NCBI GenBank assembly: GCA_037783415.1
Contig: JAZGTN010000009.1
Coordinates: 6,758,001-6,822,000 of the forward strand
Reading direction: 5' to 3'
Origin: Leptasterias polaris
Lineage: Eukaryota; Echinodermata; Asteroidea; Forcipulatida; Asteriidae
Length of the DNA stretch: 64,000 bases
Under the pieces are notes generated by a model, which saw only the letters and a list, made by a program, of their open reading frames with translations, ran no database searches and was not told the DNA's origin. Shown in pieces: positions 52,631-64,000 of this stretch (positions within the stretch are counted from its first letter, which is position 1; every line of letters starts with the position of its first letter). The position numbers and the translations under genes are program-made.

Positions 52631-55600
52631 ATTTTTTTGTATCACCTTATTTCTTGTGTTGGGGTGTTTGCTGATTTGTTTTTAATTGTAATTCTTCAAT
52701 CCGTTTTCGAAAGACACTTTGCACAGCTTCTATTCCGTGTTCGGAGATGTTTATAGCTTTCCTGTATTGTGTTTTTTGATCTGTTATCTTTGTTCTTATT
52801 GACTGTTTTTCCTTTACCATTTCTTTCTCTAACGCCTTGACAAAACAACTTCATTGCAAAACAATAAGTATAGATTAAAAGTATGATGTGTACATAGGGT
52901 ATCAAAATGCGAGACAACTAAAACTTCGCAAACACATAACACAAGCAGACTTTACCTGGAGTCAAGATGCGCTTCATGTTGTAGATTCAACGTCTACGAA
53001 TGTAAACACTGATGATATATATACATGTACGTAGCTCAAATATTAGTGCAGTTCATTTACTGTAGGCTTGTCTATGGCTGTTCTGATGGTTGAACATACA
53101 AGTCGATGGCTAAATTAACCTTGGAGACAGAAAGGCATCGATTTCGTTCGGTAAATTTGGATAATATCATTGACTTATGTGTATGTTTTCTAGAGTCGTG
53201 GGAATCTGTGAGCTGAATGTAAAACACACTGTGATGTTATGCATGGTAGATTTTCGTGTGGGATTGTAAATTTCATGAAAAATGTATTGATATAATATTT
53301 AAAGCTTTGGATACTCTGTGCTATGTTTAAAAACAAATTATAGTTTCATTTTTTAGAGTAATGCGCCAGAAATGTTAGAGTCTAGTTTATAGTTCATTCC
53401 TGAGTATATGCTGCATTGTGGTTTGGGGTCTATAGTTTGTCATGTCATATGTTATGATCAATGATTTTTTTATTTAGTTTTTAAATGATTATTTGTGTTT
53501 ATAATGATATTGATTTGTTTGGAAGTTGAATTGGTGGTATCCATCCATTAACTACTTTTCAAGATAATTGACTTTACAAATTGTCTGAATATCTTAAATA
53601 TGTTTTATTATTATTTTACAGTTTATTGTTTCACCCTCCCGAAACGTATTGGTTTAGTCATAGTGATGATGAACAGAGCTATTTTGTTACACGGTGTAGG
53701 CCTGTTCGAGACCAAATTTGAGTTTGGTATTGCATCGAGTTAGATTGAATTACTGTGAATTGTATTAAATTAATTAAATTGAGTGAATTAATAGACTGAT
53801 GGTCAATCAAGATGTACAATGTGTTAGTATGGTCTGCATTACGAGTACATAACTGTGTTACATGCACTGCAGAAAAGCTGTGGTATTAAAATTTACACCA
53901 TGGGTGTTCTCACATACTTTAACTCTGCATTGAGGCATCGCGCAGTTTCTGACTGCGCCTTTGTAAACAAATATTGTTTACTCATTAACGGTACAGTAAA
54001 AAAACTCGAAATTTCTCAAGTTCCTCAATGGCACATAGCCGGATAGTATTACCGGCATAATTAGCTTGGGGGTGAGGCTCCGACCTATACAGTCACCTTT
54101 AACTTCGAATCCCCCGAGGTCAAGTACATAACAAATCAAAAAAACAAAGAAATATATATCTATGAAAAAATTTGATTTGGGTAAAATTGTTTTCTTATTG
54201 TAGCGATTGAACATTTTGTTTGCATTTTTTTTTCTTCTGGGGATTCAGTGAACCTTTGTGAGTCTATTGATACCATGTTAGAAGAGTTTTTTGTGAGCAG
54301 CCAAAATCAGTTTACATGCAATTTAAACCGGTACAGTCGCTGACTGTACAACCTTGTGATGGCGCTTGTATATTGATTGGCATACTGCAGCGCAGGGTTA
54401 AGGTACTGACAAGAGAACTGAAATTAACATTTTAAGGTGAAACATGAAACCAATTTAATTTTGTTTACAGAAATAAGTGTTGTTTTAACATCGTATGGTG
54501 TAAATGTTGATTGTTTTGGGGGTATCTATAGGTACAATACCCACGGTGTTAATTTTAACATCCCAGTTTCGACAGTGTACATTCCCTTCTGTAGACATTC
54601 CATTGATCACCTTGTAAACCGTTACAAACACGTGTTCTTTTTGTCTCATAATTCAAAAAAGCTCTGCATAAAATTATGGGCACTTTGACGTGTCCGCCGG
54701 GTGTGTGTGATAAAGCGCTTTTAAGAAACTGCGTTTTATATTTAAAAAAATTATTCATATATATTTGGGGTTTTTTCCCCCCTGGAGGAGGCATTTTATT
54801 CAATCTTAATTAGTATACAAAACTACAAAACCAATTTATAAAACCAACTACATAATTATATAGAACAGTGTTTGAAAAACCCCCGAAAAACAGCAATCAT
54901 AAGTTGTCCTACTCAGACAATACCTTGAATAATCTACGTCACTTTGAGATGAGTGATGAGTACATAATGAATGGCACGATGCCATTGGAGTGGGCACCGT
55001 TCAGGCTATAAAAAGCGTTTAATTTTAAATGAATGGAGTTGGAAATATATTTTAATAGTAGAATAAAATAATTCAAGTCTCGAAATTGTGGGTTTTTTAA
55101 AAATTGTTTTCCATGACAAAACACAGGCTGTTATTTTGTAGAACCAAATGTTTGACTCCACATAATGGCGGACCGTATGCTGGTTGTTTATCTAGAGGCA
55201 AATTTATGGTTGTTTTTGTTTTTTTAAATTACTGGCCTGCTCACTAATTTTAGCATCACACTGTAAGTTTCTTTTTGCGCGTGAACAAATCTTGAACAGG
55301 ATTAGACGATTCCAAATAGCAAAACTTGAAGATAATGTGTCCTTTTAAGATGATTCCTTTTCAAGAAAAACTTCGTTTAAAAATTTGTTTATATTGAAAA
55401 TGTTTTATGCTAAAAGGAAATAACATTATTGTCTTGAATACCCATACATTATTGACGACATCTTTGTTCTCCAGTCCACACTTGGATCAGTCTAAATATA
55501 CAATCCTTATAGAAACACGCCCTTGTCGAGCTAGAATTATACAATCCGTTAACAATAGGTCAGATATCAATTGCAAGATTACATTAAGCAACAACACCAC

Positions 55601-56515
55601 TTAATTGTATATCCTTGACTGTTTGTTTACCGTCGTACATCAAGATAGTGTGCACTCCATTATAAACTATCTACATCACAGCCATCTACACCTTCTCTTC
55701 TTTGTGGCGATATCATTACGTTTTACCAGAAGCTTATTGTTGGTACATCATATAACAATCGGTAGAATATCCATCACAATATTACGCGGGGAAACAACAC
55801 TGTTTAGTTTTAACCTTGACTGTTTGTATAATGCATCGAGAAAGCAGTTTTATTTACATGACCACCATCTACACGGTCTGATCTCTTCTGCGTTATTATG
55901 GGTTACACCACACGGTGGCCCTGCAACATTGCGGCGACGTTTTGCCTTGAATCTTCCCATTTTCGACTCTAATTGGCAATCAATGAGACCTTTAATTTGA
56001 GCCGTTTATAGCTGGCTGCCTACACATCTGGTTCACTGCGCTGGATTTAATACGCTGTAAAGAGATTAAATGCAGACGGTTTTATGGTCGAGACGCAAAT
56101 GCAGCATTTTTTTTTTAAATCGTACATAGAAAAAACCCACATTGTTATAAGTAGACGTATAACGTAAATGTATAAAGGCATATAGATATTTAATGCACAG
56201 TTAATCACCTCTTGAAATAAATGTGCATTGACGTATTTCATTTGTTAAATTTTAAGAAGTGAAATCCATACTTGTATGTAACCATAGCAACCGGGTAGAC
56301 AGAATTTATTTTCTAAACCTCTTTGTGTTGATGTCTGTATGAACTTCCAGCAGAGATAGGATGTAGATTGGCTAAAAACGGTAGGAAATTTTATTGAACA
56401 TACAACCCTCAGGTCAAACAATGGAAACATGGAAGTGCGTATGCGCCACGCACAACTCACAGCCAATGATGGGTCTTCTTTTAACCTCACAAGTACAGGA
56501 TATCTTCATTGTATT
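52631..56515. other. Unassigned AT-rich DNA, about 3.9 kb
   Basis: No exon encoding a recognisable product and no clear repeat family. Open frames up to 131 codons (55605) have no recognisable domain. Confidence 0.35.
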
Positions 56516-56518
56516 TTT

Positions 56519-56650
56519 TTAAAATGATTTTGGGTTGAACAAAGAAAAATTGACTGGAGCGGGATTGGTTCAAATCCCGCTCTAGTCAATTTTTCTTGGT
56601 TCAACCCAAAATCATTTTAAAATTTACCCAGTCAGTTTCCCTTGTTTTAG
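56519..56650. repeat. SINE-C snapback: near-perfect 46-bp hairpin
   Basis: The SINE-C 3' region is present in inverted form: AAAATGATTTTGGGTTGAAC at the left and its reverse complement near 56600-56618. The two arms meet at GGGATTGGTTCAAATCCC. The right arm continues into the normal tail ACCCAGTCAGTTTCCCTTG. Confidence 0.85.
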
Positions 56651-56790
56651 TTTTTTTTGGTTTTTTTAAGTCTTACTTTCCATCCTAGAGCTGCTTAAGC
56701 ATAAAAATTAGCTAAGCACAACAAAGTTATACTTACTAACAGTCATTGCTTACCACAACTACAAGAGCTTCTTCCATTTTTTATGGTCAA

Positions 56791-56916
56791 AGATCATTTT
56801 CTTACGCTGCTCCATTTCTTTGGAATAGTCTCCTTGTGCATATTCGCCAGGCTAGTTCTTTACACTGTTTTAAGTCTCTGTTAAAAACTCATTTGTTTGA
56901 AGCTGCTTATTTGTAA
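56791..56916 (+). pseudogene. L2-type LINE reverse transcriptase C-terminus, 5'-truncated
   Basis: The plus-strand frame reads RSFSYAAPFLWNSLLVHIRQ and ends KTHLFEAAYL before TAA. This is the conserved C-terminal segment of L2/CR1 ORF2 (SF..AAP.LWNSLP..IR). About 100 bp of 3' UTR with GCGCTTTACAAATG and (TTA)n follow, a structure typical of L2 elements. The rest of the LINE is absent, consistent with 5' truncation on insertion. Confidence 0.85.
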
Positions 56917-57010
56917 TCTGCTTACTTGTAATGTATCTTTCACTCTTTGTACATTTTATTGTTCTCTTTATGTGCTTAGAGGCTTTTGCATTAAGCGCTT
57001 TACAAATGTC

Positions 57011-57011
<1 letters not shown>

Positions 57012-57077
<66 letters not shown>
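57012..57077 (+). repeat. (TTA)n microsatellite, LINE tail
   Basis: About 22 TTA units directly after the LINE 3' UTR. Confidence 0.95.
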
Positions 57078-57080
<3 letters not shown>

Positions 57081-57207
57081 AAAAGAAAGGTTACCAGCTA
57101 AAATACCATCTCACATGCAGCATTTGTGATTGGTATTCTGCTTATTGATGCTTAGCAGATTTTTTAAGGCAACATTTTCTGCTTAAGCAGCTCTATGAAA
57201 TTGGGCC

Positions 57208-59700
57208 TCGATAGTTGGAACTACCTCTCAGATAGTTCCCACCTGAGGTCGGCCAATGTCGGTTTTGTTGGCGTACAAATGTGCTTTCTGCGTTAATACT
57301 GAGTGCTGCGCGTAAAACAAAAATCAAACTCCGTGCATGAAAGGTTAGTGAACCATTTTGGCTGAGTAGAAAATTTAGCGTCTATGGGAAGCACCACTTT
57401 CTTTCCATTCCGGGTTGTAAACTTTTATGGTATCTCCAAATACCTTCCCTGAAGATTTATGCAATTATCCCCATGTGCGTTACACGATCATCATCTATAT
57501 TGACAGTAGGCCTAATTAATGTAAATAATGAATTATTAAATTTTTATTTTATTTACGATGGTGAATTCTTAATTGACATGACAACCTTTTCACTCAATTA
57601 CTGAGATTTCCCTCCCGCAGTGTTTAAATACAGAATCAAACCTTAAATGTTAGTTATTGAAGAGAGCTATTTAATTGGTCGTCTGATGCACCTGTGTCTC
57701 TTGGTAGAGCGTTTTCGTTCATAGTAGCCTTGCTCAAGGCGGTCGAAGTTTTCACTCCGAAAAGGACGCCGTAAAACCAACCCGTAGCTGTGCACTAACA
57801 CTGTGCGTAATATGACTGTGTATCACACAGCACACGACGCCCGTACTACTACTGTGCGCGGGTCATCCGCAGTCGTATTACTGTGCGCATTCGTTGGAGG
57901 CCACGTGTACATGCACACACCATGCAAGCACTGCGCTACACATGCATAATGTGCTCAAGTACACATCCAGAGCCTGCACATTAGCTAGCTCGGGTGGGAA
58001 GCGCAATGCCGAAATAGCGCAAAGGGAAAACATAATCAAAAAAACAAATTAATTAATGAAAATAAACTCAAACGCCTTGGTCAAGGCTATGTTCATAGCC
58101 GTTTTCGAAATCACGGCATGGGCTTTGGTTCCGGCTTAGGCTCTTACCCGAATGTTTGAAGCCCTTAACACCAAAAGCACAATTTTAAAAAGAAATAACA
58201 GAGCTCAAGCTCCAAGCAATGGTTTCGAAAATGCCCATAGTTAGTGACTTGAACGTAATTCAACTTTGGTAACACTGAACTTTTTTTCGAAAGTGTAATG
58301 ATAATCTGAGGGTTAGTTAAAACTGAACAATTGGATTATGCATCATCTGCATGTATATACATTTAAATTGACCATACTTTTATTGTGTATTTAATCAGAA
58401 GTGGCAATCTTGTTTTAAATGCGATTAACGGGTGCATCAGTTTTCAATTTTCAAGCCTTTTAATTTTTGAACTACCAGCCGAAATAATACAGTCTCTTGA
58501 CGACAGCAAACAGCACGCGTGGAAAATACACGCAGCGGTGCTTCTTAGAACCACCCCAAAACGAGATTGCGTATTATTCGTTACGACTTTAAACCTCAAC
58601 GTACAGGCAATGACGTATTACACTCGGTGTTACGTCTACAACATGAAAAAGAACGAAGTGGTGATTTAGGTCTCGCTGTCAGCACTCACTAGTTCCGTTG
58701 AAGCCGGAACATGATTCCTAATTCATCAGTCGTATGCTTCCACACGATCAGAAGCCCGTAGTGCCCCCCAGCTAGCACAAGGGTACACAACGAGGGGAAG
58801 ATTGAAGAACATGCTGTCGATATCAACCTGAACTCATGAGTTAGCGTAATTTGTCCCAGTTTGGTGGTGAGTTTCGTAGACGTAATGCGAAGCTGTTTAT
58901 GGAGTTGTGACAACAGGGAAATTTGAGCTTAAACTGGCTGCTAAGAGATCGTGCAGGTGTGTTTAAAGTTGTGTTCCATTTTGTAAAATGTCTACAGTCT
59001 CCAGTAACGGCAAATGTAGGTTGTGTTTGTTCATTTAGAGAATTAAACTCTATATTAATTTTTCGCTGATCTGGTCTTTGTAATATTTAAAATTAGTGCT
59101 GCGTTTGTCAACCCAGTGTTCACATTGAAATTACAGTATATTCTTGAGGAAATACAGCATACAAACTCCTGAATAAAACATGTTTACAGAATATTATATA
59201 TAATTGCATTTCACGGCCACAATTTTCTTTGATTGGTTTATAGTGAATACAAAAAATATTATGAAAGATCAAAATTACAAATAGATAACAAGCATCTGAC
59301 AATGACTGAGTTTCCCTCGGGTTCGTATCCAATCTGACATTTCAATACAGGCCCTTGAACTTGCCAGTAAGCATGCTTCTTTTATTATTTCATGGATTAC
59401 TCATGCAACTGCGCAAGCCAGAAGAATTATAGTCAGTTTTATGTTGGAAACAAACCCCACACAGTCAGGACCCAATTTCATAGCACTTCTTATTGCAGAA
59501 TTATGCAGTATACGGCTCGTAGAATCAAGCGTTTCACAGGATGCCGTTAGCACAGAATTTTGTGGTAAGCTCGCCATAAAACTGAGGGCTCAGGTACGGC
59601 CTTATGCAAAGCTCCAGTCTGAGGCAAGATTCTCCAACTAAACTAGGCCATATAATTGAAAGGCAGGGAAACACACGGCAGCTTTGAATTTGGTGGAAAT
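57208..59700. other. Unassigned DNA
   Basis: Contains a GC-richer part (57700-58020) with repeated ACTGTGCGC words, a decayed foldback at 58070-58245 (TAGCCGTTTTCGAAA with GGTTTCGAAAATGCCCATAG) and a Fold-B-like fragment at 59468-59575. A 94-codon open frame from 58385 has no recognisable domain. Confidence 0.35.
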
Positions 59701-59704
59701 AATG

Positions 59705-59940
59705 CTAATAATAGTAGCAATACAAGCATTTATAAAGCGCATTATACCATTGGTTGCAATGCGCTGAGGGCAGTAATTCTAGAGAGGAACACTGTATTGA
59801 ACAGCAAGACAGAAATAGTTATGACTTGAGTTTACGTTTGAAGTGATGAATAGAGTTGCAAGTCTGAATGTTGAGAGGTAGCGAGTTCCATCTACTGAGA
59901 AGGCCAATTCACCTGGATGTTTGAGTGTGCGATGTATTTT
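59705..59940 (-). mobile_element. LINE-like 3' fragment, minus orientation
   Basis: AATAATGCTAATAATAGTAG, then TTATAAAGCGCATTATACCA and AATGCGCTGAGG, resemble the inverse of an L2-type 3' end. The continuing GAGTTGCAAGTCTGAATGTT and GCGAGTTCCA segment is also typical of such repeats. Confidence 0.5.
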
Positions 59941-61598
59941 GAAGTATAACTCTCCGATGTACCATCATTATACGTGACGATACATTGTGATAATATGTAA
60001 ATGTAAAATCGACAGCAATTATCCATAGATTCTATTCTCAATGCTAACCTTGTACACAGTGGTCAACTGCATTATCTATAGTATAACCTTCGTTTGCAAA
60101 GCAAAGCAAATAATTATTTGTTTTCCCTCCAAGATTGTATTTGAAGAACACTACTATTAGCAATCCAGTGATATCATACGGAACAAAAAGTCGACTTAGA
60201 CATGTATGTAACCCTTCGATTGTAACGGATACTCCAATCGTGAATGCTCGATTTGCCAACCACTGAAGTGGCTCTCACGTGGGACCCAAACTACACCTCT
60301 CTCGTTACTGTTAACTCAAATAGTTCAGAGATATACATTATGCGTTGTGAGCTAACAACATTAACAATGGTTCCTCGTGCTCAGTCGTTCCGTTTGAATT
60401 GTTCCCCCAATCCCCAGGCCTTAACGGTCGGGAAACCGGTAACGAGGTTCCATGTCTCTGGAGGTCATTATCGTTGCCTTTGGTAAAGGCACACACGTGT
60501 GCCTGAAGGCAAGCCGGGTACAACGGTCTGCAGCGAGACATGATTTCAAAAGCAATTGTCCCGCTCATGGATTGAAGTCTCCGGGGAAATCCTCGGAGCT
60601 CCGATGATCAGTGAGCTGAAGAAGGCAAAATGACAATAAGTGCTGGGTGATGTACATTTTGTTGTTATCCATTGGTTGATAATCAATATGACTAGATATT
60701 AATGGTTTGGGATCGGCAGACAGGAAACGGGTGATAATTTGAACTGGAGGAATTATCTAAACATTTATTTAGACTTGTAACTTATATCAAGTTATCAACT
60801 CGCATTAGACAACCCATAAATGTCCCACACTTGAGGTCGGATGGGGGAAATATGTACTAAGTGCTTTGTGTAATTTGATGCTTCAATGTAACCTATTAAT
60901 ATATCGTATAATTGTAATGTATGGAATCGGAAACACTAAGTAAATATAATAGACCCGAAGCGACAGATGTTTTGTTTGAGTGTGTTTGAAACAATAGTGT
61001 GTTTTGGTTCAGTAATGTGACCCGCTCTATCGAAATGAGGATTGTCTCGGAAATCACGTTTACATGTAATTCGCCATACAAAAGTTGTTGACAATCGAAA
61101 ATCATGAAAAAAAACAAAAAATAAAATTAAAAATCTGCGATTTCAGTGGTATTAGGTTAAACAAAACTTGATCTTTCTGGTCGTGGTCTTACCTTTAATT
61201 GAAAAGATGAATAAATCCACAAAAAATACGTTTTCTTGACCATGTTTGTACGCATAGCTACAATAGCTAGCTGTTGTTATAACGATTATCTAAATAAACA
61301 CGTCGTAAAATAATGGAAGTGGCCTTGTCTTGTAGACTTTCTTCATTCTTTTTGCCCGCTAACTTCGGACCGGAATAAGCTACGGAAATAATAATGGTAT
61401 TGCTGGAAAGCCAGTGAGTTACTTGTTATCATGGTATGCATAACTCAATTTTCTAAATTTCCGAGACATTCCTCAATTCGATAGAGATGCTTGATTATTT
61501 ATCCCATTAATGAGTCACGATATGAGTGGTTTTGTTCCCTGACTGCAGAGGTTTTATTTATGTACCTTTACATAAGTATTAACCAGAGTGTTCTCTGT
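59941..61598. other. Unassigned DNA
   Basis: No gene or known repeat family recognised. Short open frames (60044 minus, 60244 plus) lack recognisable domains. Confidence 0.35.
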
Positions 61599-61602
61599 TT
61601 AA

Positions 61603-61937
61603 AGGGTGCGTACAACATTGGTGAGATTGAAAATGTAAATGTTCACAGATTTGCACATAACTTACATGGTGTAAAGATGGTCATGGTGGAAAACTTCACA
61701 TGAAATGGTTTTGCTTGAAATGCTGCAATTCTAGGAAATGAGTAAAACAATTAGTCTTTATCACGCGTGATAAAATCCGATGTTTGAAAACAGTGAAAAT
61801 ATGTAATGAGGTTTTTCTCTGTTTTCTCATGACGCCGAAGACTGATTTAGCTTACTTCTACAAGTTTGTTATTTCATGTATATGTTGGGTCAAATCAAGT
61901 GATGGTCTTTGACAATTACCAATGTCGTACATAGGCT
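61603..61937. mobile_element. TTAA-3 foldback MITE
   Basis: TTAA at 61599-61602 and 61938-61941. Left AGGGTGCGTACAACATTGGT; right ATTACCAATGTCGTACATAG. Shares AAGATGGTCATGGTGGAAAA and CATGTATATGTTGGGTCAAA with other copies. Confidence 0.87.
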
Positions 61938-62115
61938 TTAAGGTGTAACCTTCCTATCTGACTCTTTACAGTTTACAGTCACCATAACTCCAGGTTCAAG
62001 CGCGCTTATGATGGGTAAAGCATTTCCGTGGTTTATAGAAATATTTGCTGGTTTATTAGATATTAATTTTGCATCAGGAATACATAATACAATTTTTTTT
62101 TACCCTTACACCGAT

Positions 62116-62266
62116 GTGTATTGAGCACTGTATACCCAGTACTTTCCCAAGTTCTGTGAAAAAAACCCACAAGAAACTCACTCGTCGAATCCCATCCGAG
62201 TGATTTGCCTGTGGATTTTTTTTCACAGAACTCGGGAAAGTACTGAGTATACAGTGATTAATACAC
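62116..62266. mobile_element. Foldback MITE, 151 bp
   Basis: GTGTATTGAGCACTGTATAC and CAGTACTTTCCCAAGTTCTG on the left pair with CAGAACTCGGGAAAGTACTG and GTATACAGTGATTAATACAC on the right. The loop contains CTCACTCGTCGAATCCCATC. Confidence 0.9.
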
Positions 62267-62666
62267 TTTAGTTTTAAGTGTAAAACGAATTAAATATTGG
62301 CTGGTGTTTAATGATTTGGTACGGGACTGCCTCTCATCAGTACCTTGGTAGATAATAGCTACACATTGTATCATTGTGTATGACTACTTTTTAACTCCGA
62401 CTTCTATGGGTCGTTAACGTTATAATAATGGTTTTATAAATAGTTCTTTGATAAAGCTGGCAGCTATTAATAATAGAAAACTCCAGAATGAATTACGATG
62501 GTAATGAAATTTCATGTACCGACCTTGGCCTGCTGTAGACCTAATTTAAATGCGAGTTTTAATAAGCATTTTAGAGCCATTCCTGTCAGGCAAGATAATG
62601 TCTTTATTTTGAAATGGGTAGTTTTTACCTGCTGTCATTTAAATACAACCAAGTACTGTAACACTT

Positions 62667-62800
62667 ATGGCGTGTCACGGCTGAGTGGTTAAAAGCACTG
62701 GACTCATTCTCTGGTATTTCTGATCAGCAGAGTGTATGTTCCAGTCCCGGTTGTGGCACTTGTGCCCTTGAGCAAGATCATTATTTATGAGGCATCCTTG
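62667..62800 (+). repeat. SINE-B head
   Basis: GGCGTGTCACGGCTGAGTGG (A box), TTTCTGATCAGCAGAGTGTA, a B-box-like GTTCCAGTCCC and GCACTTGTGCCCTTGAGCAA. The body after 62800 is lost. Confidence 0.75.
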
Positions 62801-62888
62801 GTTTCAGTAACAGAAATATAAAATAATAATTATTATAACTTACAGATTATGTAACTGTATACTGCCATATGCGTATAAGATGTATGTA

Positions 62889-62901
62889 TTCCCCCCCCCC
62901 C
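62889..62901 (+). repeat. Poly-C run
   Basis: A short homopolymer run of C. The following minus-strand segment at 62940-63050 (GTGTGAATCGAACACGTGG) may be a decayed tRNA-like head. Confidence 0.8.
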
Positions 62902-63065
62902 ACAAAACTGTGTACGCTTTAGTGTCTATTGCTCTTTTGTAAACATGAGATGCCATCAACCAACTCGTGTATGGTGTGAATCGAACACGTGGTAGCCTGT
63001 GCTTTCTGTCTGATCAGAACGTGCTCCGTGTATGTCATGTTTTTGTTTCCCGCCTTCCCGTGTGG

Positions 63066-63750
63066 AAGGGCGACATGGTCTATTAAACTTCCATTACGTG
63101 ACGTCACTACAATCGATCGGTCAACGTTCGGCCGCCATGTTTGACCGGAGATGCATCTAGCCTTCGGGGATGCGTGTGTTTTGCCAGTGTACTTGGATGT
63201 ATGAACTCTAGTGTTTGTATTGCTAATTGAATAAATACGAGGACTGCTTGCATTAAAGGGCTAGTCCAAGCGTATCATTTTAGGAAAACAAAAAAATCTG
63301 ACTCAGATTATGGGGCAAAAATATGTTCCTCCACGAACCAATTAGCGAGATGTGAAATTGTTGCTACGCCCATTGCAAGCTTTAAGTACATTATTACCAA
63401 ACACAATGTTGTTTTCACAGTTTTTGTTTCTGTCTACGAAAAAAACATATTCATATTTTTAATTGGTATGCTTACATGACTTATTCTCTATGTGAAAAAC
63501 ATACAAAGAATAGCTATCGCCATTGATTTTCCTCCTTTCGCCTCAGTGAAGGCGCTGTTGGAGAGTGTGACGTCATATGCAGGGGATTTTTTGAGAAATC
63601 GTTACAGGACGATGTTCAAAACTAATACTTTACCCACATGACATTGTAGTACGTCCTGGCTGAGCTTCCTATAGTATACGATGTTCAGCAGAGTCGTTCA
63701 AAGAGTGTGGGTTCGAATCCTGGCACGTAAACGAACACAATTTGCTTATA
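63066..63750. other. Unassigned DNA
   Basis: No coding signal. CGGCCGCCATGTTTGACC near 63131 is GC-rich, and a weak B-box-like GTGGGTTCGAATCCTGGCAC lies at about 63707-63725. Confidence 0.35.
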
Positions 63751-63752
63751 TT

Positions 63753-64000
63753 GAGGAAGAGTAGGGGTTACCCCGGTGTGGTTCATGGTTCACACAGCAA
63801 GCATTCTTGTCTATAGGTTTCCCCATGCTTCCAAGCTACAAAGGTTATTAAATTTGCTGAAAGAAAATAGGTTTATACCCTGGTGTAGTTCTGGTTCTTA
63901 CCAAGTACCCTTCTTTACAGATTTCCTCGGGCTTCCAAGCTACAGTGATTATTATGGTTTATGGAAGAGTAGGGCTTAACCCTGGTTTTTCTGGCTAACA
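63753..64000 (+). repeat. Tandem repeat of about 102-105 bp running off the window
   Basis: Units start near 63756, 63861 and 63963 with GAAGAGTAGGGGTTA-like sequence and share GGTGTGGTTC/GGTGTAGTTC, TTTCCYC and GCTTCCAAGCTACA. The third unit is cut by the window edge. Confidence 0.8.

Larger units (their letters stand above)
56686..57207. mobile_element. Fold-A MITE split by an L2-type LINE fragment
   Basis: Left part CTAGAGCTGCTTAAGCATAA; right part AAAGGTTACCAGCTAAAATA through CAGCTCTATGAAATTGGGCC. The insert between about 56755 and 57077 is a LINE 3' end with a TTA microsatellite tail. Confidence 0.82.

Noticed and set aside
56897..57148. Open frame with a long poly-isoleucine stretch
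   Set aside because: Produced by translating the (TTA)n tail of the LINE fragment.
58385..58669. 94-codon open frame of fairly protein-like composition
   Set aside because: No recognisable family, no convincing splice sites; kept only as unassigned sequence.

Overview
The window is metazoan nuclear DNA: spliced exons with GT-AG introns, tRNA-derived SINEs, CR1/L2-type LINEs and dense palindromic MITEs. I infer a marine invertebrate deuterostome, most likely an echinoderm, from the kind of gene and the repeat content. No species marker is visible, so this is moderate-confidence inference.

One host gene can be read with confidence. It is the 3' part of a UBASH3 (STS-1/STS-2, TULA) homologue on the + strand, in eight exons from 1802 to 20253. 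The exons encode the SH3 domain, a proline-rich linker and the whole C-terminal histidine-phosphatase domain, and end at a stop codon. Exon phases match at every junction and the exons sum to 1248 nt (415 codons plus stop). The N-terminal exons (UBA and 2H-phosphoesterase domains in the family) must lie left of the window.

The gene's introns are full of mobile DNA. Intron 1 holds a near-complete two-ORF LINE (about 2.8-7.7 kb) between two GC-rich inverted arms. ORF2 is open and ORF1 is frameshifted near its end. Intron 4 holds a 2.15 kb minisatellite of 26-bp units with a 787-bp higher-order duplication. SINEs and MITEs come within 16-36 bp of several splice sites.

From 20254 to 64000 I recognise no further protein-coding gene. 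The DNA is AT-rich and heavily occupied by non-autonomous elements. The dominant group is a set of foldback MITEs that begin with AGG or AGA and are flanked by TTAA (families called TTAA-1 to TTAA-4 here). Others are two foldback families ending in GGGCCCAATTTCAT-like sequence (Fold-A, Fold-B), three 168-170 bp palindromes carrying CCAAT boxes (27.0, 30.4, 31.9 kb), a MITE with a perfect 8-bp target duplication (21.7 kb), and four SINE families (SINE-A to SINE-D, my labels). Nesting is common. The clearest case is 24.7-26.1 kb, where a Fold-A element was entered at TTAA sites by TTAA-1 elements and then tandemly duplicated with a 507-bp period. Tandem repeats also occur at 52.0-52.6 kb and at the right edge of the window.

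No bacterial-type operon, CRISPR array or complete new gene system is visible. The main interest is the TTAA-MITE assemblage, its nesting pattern, and its closeness to the UBASH3 splice sites and poly(A) signal.
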